From the NCBI GenBank assembly GCA_018806915.1, contig JAGKQI010000086.1:806001-870000 (forward strand): a stretch of 64,000 nucleotides of DNA, in the 5' to 3' direction. The notes beneath the pieces were generated by a model. The model was given only the letters and a program-made list of their open reading frames with translations. It was not told the origin of the DNA and searched no databases. This DNA comes from Phytophthora colocasiae. Taxonomy: Eukaryota; Oomycota; Peronosporomycetes; Peronosporales; Peronosporaceae. The position numbers and the translations under genes were made by a program. Of this stretch, positions 1 through 10,071 are shown one piece after another (positions within the stretch are counted from its first letter, which is position 1; every line of letters starts with the position of its first letter).

Positions 1-2297
1 TCTAGTTTAACATCTTTTCCACCTTCCTCGGGGAACAATCCGGCGTGTCGGGTCGGATCGTACCACTTGCGAATCTGGTTGTAAATTCTTCCCATGGGGC
101 ATTCTCCAGCTTCATGGATCTCCCGCAACCACGGCATGTATATAAGCAGCGATCCGTTGGGTGGTCCCTCTTTCCGCATTTGTCACAGGTTAAACGTCTC
201 CAGCAGTCCAGATCCGTGTGCTTCCGCGATCCACAATGCGAACAGCGACCTCGATCGTGATCTGATCCCCTGTGATCCGTGATCCTGCCTCAATCTTGCG
301 AGTTCGTGTGCGATCGCGGCTGATCCACTGTTGGTGGGGAGCGCTCCCAGTACCGATCGGCTTTCTTTCTGACGCGGCCAGATATATCCTCCGGAGATCA
401 CCTTCAGAATCGGATCCGTCCGATCCGGATATTTCTTCCGTTTCCGAGCTCGGATCTTGGGTTTGGATCGCCCGCACCACCGCTCGGGTGGGTGCTGCCG
501 GGGCGCTGGCCGGTGCCTTTTGTCTGTATTTCGATCCGAACGCAGATTTACGCTGCTCTGCTTTTCGCCCGTTCCCGGGCCTGAAGTACTTCCTCCAGTT
601 CATCGACGTCGCTCAGCCGGAGTAGGGTCAGCCGATCAGCTAACTCCGGATCTCCCAATGTCTCGATGTAGTGGTCTACATGTTCCCGGCGGGCCTTGGG
701 GTTCCCATCCTTGATCTTTAGTCTAGCACGTAAAGCCGCCACGTTGAGCCGGTAGAGATAATCGAGAGGAGTTTCTTCCGATCGCTTGCGAGCGTGATAG
801 TATTGCCACGCGACCGACATACCCAACCCACAATATTGGGTCTGGAAACTGTCCAACAGATCCGCCCACTTGGTTTTCGTCGTTCGACTGAGCTGCCTGT
901 ACCAGTTCTTTGCCGGTCCCACCATCAGATCTGCAAACGTGAGGCATTTCTCTTCTTCCGTAGCCTGATCGCGCTAGAACGCTGACTTGACTTTACTGAT
1001 CCAGGCCCGAGCGCGATCTTCGTCCAGATCTTTACCCGCAAAATCTTTCAGATCCGAGATCGCTGAGATCCGGACCCGCTGGATCATCGACGATCCTCCT
1101 TGACCGATCGCCGCGGATGCGATCGTGGCTCGGCTCGACATCTGTCCACCGGAACTTGGTATGCCCAGATCGTCCGGATCGTATTCCCATGCATCCGGAT
1201 CCGAGGCCGTGACGGACTCCATCTCAACATCCAACTCCCCTTCGATCGGCGATCGGGGTGTCGCGAGATTCCGTTCTTTCAAGAAACGATACATCGCCAT
1301 TTGAAAGTAGTCGTCCAACTTGTTGCTCGATCCAGTGGAATTAGTCGTCGGCGCGGTCTGGTCCGTCCGGATCCGGCGATTTTCTTGCTGATCGGGCATC
1401 TTGACCTCCAGCTTCGCAGCCACCGATCGCGTATCCTGTTTCTTCATACGCGATTTCAGGAACTTGGCGCCGGAGGGCCCTAACGACATGCGTTGCAGCC
1501 TTCTCGGGCTATCTGAGTCTGGTTCCGAGGTCGCTGACGCGTAGCATGACGACCCAGTCTGATAGCCTGGGTCGGGCGTCAGTGGGCGCTCGCCGACCAA
1601 GATCTTGAGGGAATCGAATAGATCATGGGTCGCAGATTGAATCGCTTGTAGTTCCAAGTCAAATAGAGAGTTTGGGTCGAACTCTCCAGCCACCAAACCA
1701 GCTTCTTGGAGCAGATCAAGTAGGATCTTCACCGCGTTCAGGCGGTCAGAGCTAGTCCGGGGCTTCGACACTGGGCCGGTGAGGTTACCGATCTGGCGGA
1801 CTTGTATGATCGTAAGAACGGGATCGTTAAGCAAGGTCTCTCTTAGCATCTTCCTGTAGTAGGCCTGCTCGATCGCGTCCTTGGTGATCGTCGATCCTGG
1901 GCTGATCATATCTTCTGGCTCTGAGTCTGGAGCCTTCAATTTCGTCCGGGTGCTCTTGATCTTCTTTTTCTTGGTCGATCTTGAGCTTTGCTGATTCCTT
2001 ATCGCTCGTGTGCGGATCTCGATTCTCATCGAGATCCGCAATGGCCCTCGAAGGGGCCTTGGGAGGAATTCGAGGTTTTTCTTCGAGATCTGGATTGCGA
2101 TCCAGGTCTGCCTCGTGCCTGTCAGTAGAGATCCTCCCAGAACTCTGCTGATCTGTGGATCTTTCCGTTTTAAGCGATGCCTCCGTCGATCCAACCTTCG
2201 TAGGCACTTCTTCCCCTTGTTCTTCTTTAATCTTGACATCTTCTTGGGACTCACGGTGAAATCCGAAGTCACCAGAAGATCCGGGCACGCGCACCAT
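1..2297 (-). pseudogene. gag: Gypsy-A gag, broken
   Basis: This is the structural Gag of a Ty3/Gypsy element. The frame from the ATG at 2297 is open to ~1827, then shifts where a ~31-bp segment present in the 56-kb copy (after 56700) is missing. A second frame runs to 974-976, where a CAG codon of the 56-kb copy is TAG. The same frame continues through the retrotransposon gag core (925-548, with an AKNWYRQL motif). It then frameshifts into the zinc-knuckle region (~50-250). The N-terminal part is acidic and Lys-rich with low complexity. At least three lesions make it a pseudogene. Confidence 0.85.
2280..2297 (-). promoter_or_regulatory. Candidate primer-binding site of Gypsy-A, overlapping a gag ATG
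   Basis: Directly after the LTR end CACCACA the minus strand reads A then TGGTGCGCGTGCCCGG. This starts with the TGG expected opposite a tRNA CCA end. An ATG overlaps it, and that frame stays open into gag. The priming tRNA is not identified. The plus-strand copy at 56385-56402 is similar but carries small changes. Confidence 0.5.
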
Positions 2298-3641
2298 TGT
2301 GGTGGAGCGGATCTGGCCAAAATCTGGTTGAGGCCGATCGCGATCGCCACTTGCGCCCAGACACCGACTAACGGAGGGGGTCCCCCGATGATCCGTGATC
2401 TTGCTGCGTGTAGTGTTCACCTTGTGTACCCGTCGGTAGGCGGGTTACGCTCTTCCAGGTGACTTCTGAAGGTGTCTTGTAGGTCGGAAGAAAGTCTTGC
2501 GTGACGCAGGGGTTGAGGTAGCGTGGAAGTTCTTCACTCCACCTCGGGGTACTTGATCCCGGTCGTAGGCGAGTTCTCGAGCCTTGATCCGGGTGCCTGG
2601 TTCTTGATCCAGGTCTTCCAATAGTCCAGTATTAGGGATTCGGTCCCTTCCTTTACGTTGCTTGCCGCTTCCTTTAGCGGGGGTCTTGAGGGGGCGAGAT
2701 TCGACGGGATCGTCAGGCTAAACAACTAATTCCTTCCGATCCGATGTATGCACTTAAAGGATAGTTCACTAGATAGGGCAAAGCTGGCCAATATATTATC
2801 CAGACTTAACCGCTATACTAGGTCACGTATCCTTACCTTCCTGACGCTTGTAGGGCCAATGTAGTTCCCGGTTCCAGGCGTAGCGAAGACACTTGAGTGG
2901 TTCAGGGCAAATTCGAGTCTGTTTATGGTTATTCCTATGCCTACTAATCCCATCCTGATTTACCATCCTACGATCACATGACACTGGCTACATAGCTGAT
3001 CCCTAGCTTGGTTCCCCTAACCCTGATCGTGAGCCGATTCCGTACTTAACCGAAGCTTGATCTCGCACTTAACCGAAGCTTGATCTCGCACTTAACCGAA
3101 GCTCGATCTCGCACTTAACCGAAGCTTGATCTCGCACTTAATCGGGACTTGATCGCTGCCTGATCCCACTTGGTAATCCTTCGGAGAATCCGGATCAAGC
3201 CACCAGAAGAGTCTGCGTCGCGCCTGGGGCTGAGCTTGATCCGGAGCTGATCTCGTACTTATACGGGAGAGGATCACTGCGTGATCCTGCGTGATCCCGC
3301 TTCGTCGCCGCCCGGGGAAGTAGGATCGTGCTGTTAGAGGCTTCGGGGCGCCAGGGTAAGCCGATCGTGCTCACTTGGGACCCCGTCATCGCTGATCGCG
3401 CGAGAACATCCTTGATTTCCCCATTCTTCCTCCGGCAGGATTCGGATCACCCACGAACACCGCTCCACTTGCTCCTCCGCCGGTGTCTCCGTTGCCTGTT
3501 CCCCGGCTGGACCCATCGTACCTTCGTCTGATTCGACCCAGATCTGGGGATCACAGGTCCCCCCTGTCGCTCGTTCCGACTCTATTCGGGTTCGTGGCTG
3601 ATATCGCCTCTCCGGGAAAAATTCTCGTCCGCTTCACCACA
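2298..3641 (-). repeat. Gypsy-A 5' LTR (1344 bp)
   Basis: The LTR is bounded by the inverted ends TGTGGTG (at 3641 on the minus strand) and CACCACA (at 2298). Three other LTRs have the same ends: 27149-28445, 44017-45314 and 55059-56384. It is 46-47 bp longer than the first two, which matches two extra units of the 23-bp repeat at 3044-3135. No protein-coding region is recognised in it. Confidence 0.85.
3044..3135 (-). repeat. 23-bp tandem repeat (4 units) inside Gypsy-A LTR
   Basis: Four consecutive 23-bp units begin at 3044, 3067, 3090 and 3113. Each starts ACTTAACCGAAGC and ends GATCTCGC, with one T/C difference in the third unit. The equivalent place in the LTR at 27149-28445 (27656-27701) has only two units. 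The unit is therefore variable in copy number between LTRs of one family. Confidence 0.85.
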
Positions 3642-5248
3642 GGGGCATCGTGATACTCGAACATGATCCTCAACCGGAGGTCATGATCATTCGGAACGAC
3701 AATGCGATCCGCATTGTCGTCTACTGTACTGTACAACAGTAGGCCTTCGTGTACACGATAGCGGTGTACACGAGCTCGAAGATGAGGGGTTAGCTTCCGA
3801 CGTGCCACGTCGGAAGGTGCTGCGAGGAACTCCAGCAGCCCCTTCGCGTCTGCATCCCTTGCATACGCGTTCTTCACGTCGTCAATCAACGTTGACGACG
3901 GCACACTTGTCCTCACGACGCCAACTGCGTTGGCGTCGACCGTCTCCGCATAGTCAGGTCGACGCGAAAACGCGTCGGCCACTACATTGAGTCTTCCGGG
4001 TTTGTACTCCACCCGGAAGTTGTACTCCGCGAAGAAGGACAACCATATCGCCATACGTTGCGAGATGTGCGGCGACTTAATCGCCGTCCGCAATGATGCG
4101 TGGTCTGTGTAGACCACGAACGGTCTACTCCTAAGTAGATACACTCGGAACTTTGCAAGTGTATATTTCATGGCAAGGAGCTCCTTGTCATGTACGGGAT
4201 AATTACGCTCAGCTGGCTTCAGCTGACGCGATTGATAATAGACTACACGATCACGCCCTTCGTGATCGTGTTGCATCAATGCACATCCGATTGCAAAGTC
4301 GGATGCATCGCGCACTACGTGGAATGGACGATCTTGGTCCGCCACGGCCAAGATCGGCGCTTCAGTCAAGCCCTGCTTGACTGCACCGAAATGCCTCCTC
4401 GCACTCGGTCGTCCAACTCCACTCAGCTTCTTTCTTAGAAGCTGTGACAACGGGCGAATCTTTTGCCCGCATAGTTGTCCACGTACTTGCACAAAGTACG
4501 TGGCAAGCCAAGGAACTGCCTCCAGTTCCTTCACATTGGATGGCGTGGGCCATTCATTGATCACTCTGACCTTCTCTGGGTCAGGGCGCACGCCGTCTTT
4601 CCCCACGAGACACTCCAGCACGGGTATCTCGCTCGCCCCGAAGATACACTTCTTCAGGTTCGCATAGAGCTTATGTTTCCTCATAAGCTCTAGCAGCTTC
4701 CGGAGATGCACCTTGTGCATCTCAATGTCCGTCTTCCCGTTCACAGCCCGGCTGTGGACGAACACGTCGTCGAAGTAGCTCGGTGCGAAGTCGCGCACCG
4801 AGCGCAATAGATGTGTCACGCATCTATTGAACGTCGCAGGGGCGTTCTTAAGCCCCTGTGGCATGACGAGCCACTCCCAAAGCATACCGCTTGGAGTGCT
4901 TACCGCAGTGAGAGGGATGTCCCTCTCACGCATGAGGATCTGATAGAATCCATCACGCAGATCTAGAGCACTGAAGATAGTGCTCAAGGCCATCGAATCG
5001 ATGATAACATCTTTTCGCGGTATCGGCGTCTGCGCCGGTATCGTCGCATCGTTCAACTTGTTGTACGCGTGAACGATGCGCCACCCGCCCTGTGGTTTCT
5101 TAACACAGAACGTTGGGGCACTGTGCGGGGACTTCGATTCCCGCACTTGACCTGCAAGACGACGACTTTCAAAGAAGTCGTCGATCGCTTGCACTTGTTC
5201 ACGCGGCAGTGGCCACTTCCGTGTAACACAGTACTTCGTGCCCGGCAC
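3642..5248 (-). CDS. pol: Gypsy-B reverse transcriptase-RNase H
   Basis: This is the Pol core that copies element RNA into DNA. The frame is open from 5248 to the Gypsy-A insertion. RT motifs in order are a GGWRIVHAYNKLN block, LDLRDGFYQI, MPQGLKNAPATFNR, and the catalytic box SYFDDVFV (Tyr-Phe-Asp-Asp). RNase H follows with Asp in VRDASDFAIG, Glu in HDKELLAM, Asp in VYTDHASL (codon 4105-4103) and Asp in ADAFSRRP. All four expected acidic residues are therefore present, unlike Gypsy-A. The start at 5248 is not a true initiator: the segment belongs to a polyprotein, with one frameshift near 5310. There is no second RNase H. Confidence 0.9.
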
Positions 5249-5440
5249 GAGATCAATCTCGTGCTGTACGCCCTTGTCCTTCGGAAGCTCCGAAGGAACC
5301 TACATCCTTGTACTCCCGCAGAACTTCGTAGTAGGGACTCGACCTCAACGAGTCCCAACTCTGCTCTTCGAAGCGCTGCTTCTTAGTCTTCGCACTGAGG
5401 GAGTCATCACCCTCAGTGATCCCATCGACGACGAGCTGCT

Positions 5441-5975
5441 TCAGATCAGTGCTGCACATGCACCGGCCGGTGCATGTGCAGCACTGACAGGGCCATCGCT
5501 CTCTGTCGCGCATGTGTTGTTGAAGCGTACGAGTGTACGCTTCTCCCAGTTGATCACCGGGTCATGCCGTGCAAGCCACGGCATGCCTAATACCAAGTCG
5601 AACTTATCGTCTAGATCCAAGACGATAAGATCTTCTACAAACGTCCTTCGTTTGTAAGAGAAGCGCACACGGACTACGCGCTTCTCAGTCCTCACGGTGG
5701 CACCTGTTGCCAACCGCACCTCCAACACGCCGCGAGGCGTGTCGGCTTCTTCGAAGTCAAACCTTCGAAGACTTCCCTGTCGAACAAAGTTGTTCGACGC
5801 GCCCGAGTCCACTAGGGCACGAAGAGAGTTCACTCTCTTCGACATCACGTTCAGGATGACAAGGTTTGGCTTGTCATCTTGCAGCTTACAGCGAGAAACC
5901 TTCTCGCTGGGGGCAGCAGTCCTCATCGTCGCGTGTCCAAGCTCGACACGCGAGACTGCATCACCAGTAGGACGC
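5441..5975 (-). CDS. pro: Gypsy-B aspartic protease region
   Basis: This is a retropepsin-type protease that processes the polyprotein. The active site is LVDSGASNNFVR. Downstream is the flap/C-terminal block LVLGMPWLARHDPV, typical of Ty3/Gypsy proteases. The upstream junction with gag lies at a T-homopolymer near 5998, where the frame changes. The frame closes at 5441, just past the centre of the 42-bp palindrome at 5446-5487, so the protease-RT linker is frameshifted. Confidence 0.8.
5446..5487. repeat. 42-bp perfect palindrome in Gypsy-B pol
   Basis: The sequence from 5446 to 5487 is its own reverse complement with no spacer, centred on CCGG|CCGG at 5466/5467. Because of the symmetry both strands encode the same short peptide (SAAHAPAGACAAL). 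It is the longest of many inverted repeats in Gypsy-B. Confidence 0.95.
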
Positions 5976-5981
5976 CCGCGC

Positions 5982-6969
5982 CTACTGGTCCTTGGCGTTT
6001 TTTGAACGCCCGCCCGCTGTGCACTCGCGTGCATAGTGACCGATGTTACTACACTTGTAACATCGAACCTTGCTGTTCCTACGCTGCTGTTGACCAGCAG
6101 TCGTAGCACTCGAGAGGTCCATAGGTTCCGGACCTCCCGTCTTCACAACAGGACGCGCCGGCTTCGGCGCGTTCGCATGGAGTTTAGCTTGACGTCGGCT
6201 AAACTCCTCTTGCATCGCAAGGCTGATCGCTCTCTTCGAGGTATTCGGATACTATCGGAAGAGATATGTTTTGACAGGACCATCTCTTGGTCGCTTCATG
6301 AACGTGACGACCTTGGTCGCCTCGTCGATCGGGTTGGTCACTATGTTCGATACCAAGTATCGAGCACGCTGGGCAAAGGTGTGAACATCATCCTTGCCCT
6401 GCTGCAGATCGAGAAACTCCGCTCTCGATCTGAACTCGTTCTTCGGGGGCTCAAACGCAAGCTTGAGCTCCTCTTTGAACACCTCGTACGTGCCGAAGCA
6501 CGTAGGATCCGAGAGTCGGCGCCCATAGGCCCAACTCCTCGCACGTCCGCCAAGACATGACATGGCGAACGCGACCTTCGACATCGGATCGACGATACGT
6601 CGAGCCGCAACGGCTGTGTCGAGTTCGACAAGCCACCGAAGGAGGGTCTCGTCCTCCTTCCCCGTGTAGGTACTCACGTGGAGTTTCAATGACTCCACGC
6701 GTGGCTTCGGGGAAGCCACCGAGGCAGCAACATCTCGTTGTTCCTTAACAATGTACCCCAGAGCAACACCGTGTTGCTCTGTCGGCGATAGCGTACGAAG
6801 CATCGTCGCTACCGCTGCCTCTCCAATGACTTGTGAAAGTCTTTGGAGAGCTTCCCCACTCTGGATCTGACAGGTGGGCACAGTCCGTGCGCGTCACGGA
6901 CATGTGAGGGTCCCAGTGGATCCCTGATCCATTGGGGAGTTCTCTACCCGCGTTCCGTATGACTCCCAT
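5982..6969 (-). pseudogene. gag: Gypsy-B gag, frameshifted copy
   Basis: This is the structural Gag. The main frame (6881-6252) carries the retrotransposon-gag core (RARSWAYGRRL, FKEELKLAFEPP). The C-terminal frame (6215-5982) has a CCHC zinc knuckle, CYKCSNIGHYAREC. The N-terminus from the true start (ATG equivalent at 12047 in the second copy) is frameshifted near 6880. The segment between 6252 and 6215 is also shifted. The copies at 11066-12047 and 16132-17082 are near-identical. Confidence 0.85.
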
Positions 6970-7004
6970 ACGAACGAACAGCAGTCAGTCGTGGGACCGG
7001 ACTA

Positions 7005-7018
7005 CAAAGTGCTACCAG
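7005..7018 (-). promoter_or_regulatory. Gypsy-B primer-binding site (initiator Met tRNA-like)
   Basis: Two bases inside the LTR end the minus strand reads TGGTAGCAC. This matches the common TGGTAGC start of retrotransposon PBSs that pair with initiator methionine tRNA. It is repeated at the same position after the LTRs at 12097 and 17167. Confidence 0.6.
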
Positions 7019-7019
7019 G

Positions 7020-7479
7020 TGTAATGGGTCTACTTAGACCTATTAGGTAATACACGTGCGCTTACGTGTATGAGGAAGCGTGCAATTAGAATAGACTTAA
7101 TTTAAGTATACTTATTTAAATAAGTATAATTAAATCAAATATAACTAAATTAAACTGCAAAATACCGTAAAATGAGAACTGTTATTGAATTTGGCATAAG
7201 CCAATTATGGACCTCCTAAAACTGTTTGTTATCTATTTCTAAAGGGTCTGCCAACGTGTGGTTGGCAGAAACTCTGCTCAGTGATTGGTAGAAACCCGTT
7301 ACTTTCTACCAATAATATGCATTAAATGCACACGAACCACCCAATAATGTGGTTCGCCCATGTATCCTTTGGTGTGTACAGCACACCAAGGTCTGAGGCC
7401 CATTTCCAACCTCTAACAGTTATCCTAACTGTTAGAGTTACAAAATGGTACTACCACTTGTACGTGTAACCCCGTTACA
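7020..7479 (-). repeat. Gypsy-B 5' LTR (460 bp), inserted in Copia-1
   Basis: The minus-strand ends are TGTAACGGGG (7479) and CCATTACA (7020), an inverted TGTAA/TTACA terminus. The first half is a chain of perfect hairpins. Copia-1 RT resumes immediately at 7480. The five bases TTTGC at 7480-7484 also precede the opposite LTR end at 36673-36677, as expected for a 5-bp target-site duplication. Confidence 0.9.
7085..7175 (-). promoter_or_regulatory. AT-rich block of Gypsy-B LTR with 20-bp palindrome
   Basis: This stretch of the LTR is almost pure A+T, in sharp contrast with the GC-rich surroundings. It contains a perfect 20-bp palindrome at 7108-7127 with TATTTAAATA at its centre. It could hold the LTR promoter or the RNA 3'-end signal. 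It lies ~350 bp from the LTR start, so R/U5 is as likely as a promoter. The function is inferred only. Confidence 0.35.
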
Positions 7480-8160
7480 TTTGCAGTTCTGCATGCCAAA
7501 GCGCTCCAGGATGTCGTTGATGTAGCGAGCTTGGGACAGCGTGACGCTGCCATCTGCGTTGTCGACCACTTCGATGCCCAGAATGACGGAACACTTGCCG
7601 CTGTCGGTCATCTCGAATCGTGCCTTGAGCTGTTTCTTGACTTCAGCAATGATCGGCGAAGAGCTTCCGGTCACCAAAACATCGTCGACGTACACCAGCA
7701 TCAGAACGCAGTCACCATAAACAACCTTGATGTAGAGGCACGGATCGTAGCTCGAAACGCGAAATCCGATGGAGCGCACATACTCGTCGAAGGTCTCATT
7801 CCACACTCGAGAAGCTTGCTTGAGACCGTAGATCGCCTTGAGCAGTTCCACGCAGTCGTAGCCGTCATCAAGTTCCACGCCTTCTGGAACACTGCAGAAC
7901 ACCTTCTCCTTCATCCAAGCCGTACAGGAACGCCGTGACAACATCAAGTTGGTCGAAGGGCCAATTGAAGAACTTGGCCACAGCGATGATCATTCGCAGC
8001 GTGACGTACTTGACCACCGGCAGAAACGTCTCGGTGTAGTCGATCGCCATACTTCTGCACAAATCCTTTCGCGACGAGTCCAGCCTTGTACTTCTCGATG
8101 GACCAGTCGGCTTTACCCTTGATCTTGAACACCCAGATGGTTCCGACTGCGCGTTGGTTG
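7480..8160 (-). pseudogene. pol: Copia-1 reverse transcriptase, unit 1
   Basis: This is the RT domain. The N-terminal block (WVFKIK, LVAKGFVQKYG) lies in the integrase frame. The rest is in a second frame open from ~7910 to 7480, with IYGLKQASRVWN and the catalytic MLVYVDDVLVTG. It stops at the Gypsy-B LTR just after a Met-Gln-Asn-Cys-Lys stretch. Several frameshifts near 7915 and 8040-8060 break it. Confidence 0.85.
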
Positions 8161-9326
8161 TTCGGTAATTTGGCGCCACGAAACACTCCACGAAGTCGCA
8201 TCGACTTGAGTTCTGCTCGAATCGCCTTGCGCCAGTGGACTTGGTCTTCGCCGCTCACAGCATCTTGGAACGTCTTTGGCTCGGCGCTGTCACTCGTCTC
8301 CACTGCATTCGCACTCGCACGCCAGTACATCGGCTGAGTCGAGTCATCATCATCATTGTCTTCAGATTTGGCTTCTTGATGGTCGGAGTCCGGAGCGCTT
8401 GCTTCTTCTAGTCCAGCACTGCGACGCGGTCGACGAACATGTTCACGATCCTCGGCGTTAGAACGAGCCTTGCGTTTCCCCGCCTGCTTGAATTCACGCG
8501 TTCCATGGTCGTTCGAAATCTCGAGGTCTTCAAGGATATCCGCAGCATCTTCGACATCTTCATCATCATCCACAATATTGGCGTCGTCGAAGGTTGATTC
8601 GTCGAAAGTGACATCGCGAGAAATCACTACCTGGCCCGCCTCGATGTCATAAACGCGATACGCCTTCGAACGCTCTTCATAGCCCATGAAAATTCCTTCA
8701 CGAGCCTTGGGGTCCCACTTGAGTAGCTTCTCCTTCGGCGTCAGGACGTAGGCCTTGCACCCGAAAACGCCCATGTGCTTCACGTTGGGCTTCCTCTTGT
8801 ACACAATCTCAAACGGCGTTTTCCCTGGGACCTTGGGTGATGGCAGTCGATTCTTGATGTAAATTGCCGTCATCGCCGCTTCCGCCCAGAACGTCTTGTC
8901 CAAACGTGCGAAGTGAAGCATGCTGCGCCCGATAGTCACAATCGTCCGGTTGGCTCGTTCCGCAGTAGCATTCGTCTGATGCGCATATCGAACCGTCGGC
9001 TGGACTTCAATGCCATGATTGTCGTAAAAGGCCTTGAGCGAGTTAGTCGCGAACTCCTTGGCACCGTCATGACGCACGAACTTGACCCTGGCATCGAATT
9101 GGCGCTCCACTTTAGCGATGAACTTGCGCAGACTGTCTTCACTCTCCGACTTGGCGCGCAAACAGAATCCCGTCATGCAGCCGCTGGCTTCGTCAGTGAT
9201 CAGCAGTAGATACTTGCTGCCACCAAGCGACTCTTTCTCCATGGGGCCACAAAGGTCGAAGTGCAGGAACTCGAATGGCTTGTACTTGGGCTTGTCCGGG
9301 TTACTCGAAAAGGGTTTTTGGACCAT
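8060..9326 (-). CDS. pol: Copia-1 integrase, unit 1
   Basis: This is a DDE integrase that joins element cDNA to host DNA. The open frame of 460 codons (9326-7944) carries Asp24 in LHFDLCGPM, Asp87 in FVRHDGAKEF and Glu123 in NATAERANR, which fits D-62-D-35-E. After the catalytic core come a GKTPFE...VFGC block and an acidic, low-complexity linker leading into RT (NNQRAVG). It is part of a polyprotein, so the Met at 9326 is not a real start. The upstream HHCC part is frameshifted in the protease frame. Confidence 0.9.
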
Positions 9327-10071
9327 CTTCCCTTGCTGACACCCGCGTCATCCGCTTGAGTTCTTCGACGAGGTCGGCATTTTCGCGCCCGTCACCATGC
9401 CGCTCAAAACCATCTTCCGTAGCACGTCGTTCGGAGCATGACCCATCCGCGCATGAAGATCGACACTGTTGATCGAGACCGAAGTCGTCGAATTGGCAGA
9501 ACCTCGCGGGTACTCGTAGCCAGTAGAGCCCGTCGATCAGGTCCGCGGAAGCAACGATCTTCTTCGACGACTTGCGCGCAATGTGCATCTCGGAGCCGTC
9601 AAACACCACCTTGAAGTCTCCACCTCGGTTGATCTGAGGCACAGACAGCAGGTTCTTGTTCATACTCGGTAAGAGAGCATCTTCGATTCGGACGTCGCGC
9701 ACACTCCGGTTGGGCAGAATCACTTGTTGTACAACGGTACCAACTCCCAAAATCTTGGCCGTTTGACCGTTGGCAACTGTGAGTTTACGCTTCGTCGCGC
9801 AAGTTGATGTCGATGAACTTGGACTTGTCGTTGCAAATGTGGTGGGTTGCGCCACTGTCGATCGCCCATGAGCCTTGAAACTTCTTGCCCGACGACACTC
9901 CACACGCTGTCGACATGGAGACCGCAAACGCGATGTAGTCGTCATCCTCGTTGCACCACTCAACGTTGCTGGCACCGCGACCACCTCGGCCGCGTCGTGC
10001 TCCTCAATTTTCTGCTTTCTGCTTGGTCCAGCACTTGTCGATAACGTGCCCCAATTTTCTGCAGTAGTCAC
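9301..10071 (-). pseudogene. pro: Copia-1 protease and pre-integrase region, unit 1
   Basis: This is an aspartic protease, active site [13 protein letters not shown], present at ~9860. In this copy the surrounding frame is shifted relative to the open frame. The open part contains [20 protein letters not shown] and the conserved MNKNLLSVPQI block. The LHARMGHAP pre-integrase motif near 9440 is also out of frame. Confidence 0.8.

Larger units (their letters stand above)
1..3641 (-). mobile_element. Gypsy-A Ty3/Gypsy element, 5' LTR and gag (runs off left edge)
   Basis: This is a leftward Ty3/Gypsy retrotransposon. Reading from 3641 down it has a 5' LTR (3641-2298), a PBS-like site, then gag to the window edge. 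The same gag is present on the plus strand at 56385-58700. It interrupts Gypsy-B pol: Gypsy-B RT-RNase H ends in the codons for a His-Asp-Ala-Pro stretch at 3642, and the matching continuation of Gypsy-B integrase begins just after a Gypsy-A LTR at 28446 and at 45315. The sequence is extremely rich in GATC. Confidence 0.85.
3642..7479 (-). mobile_element. Gypsy-B Ty3/Gypsy element, 5' half
   Basis: This is a leftward Ty3/Gypsy retrotransposon. In sense order it has 5' LTR 7479-7020, PBS 7018-7005, gag 6969-5982, protease ~5970-5450, and RT-RNase H 5248-3642. It is cut by Gypsy-A at 3641/3642. The missing integrase, chromodomain, antisense ORF and 3' LTR are found on the plus strand at 28446-31611 and 45315-48474. 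The whole length is packed with short perfect inverted repeats (see findings). Confidence 0.85.

Noticed and set aside
3044..3135. CRISPR-like direct repeats
   Set aside because: The 23-bp units are head-to-tail without spacers and lie in an LTR; no cas genes are nearby and the organism is a eukaryote.
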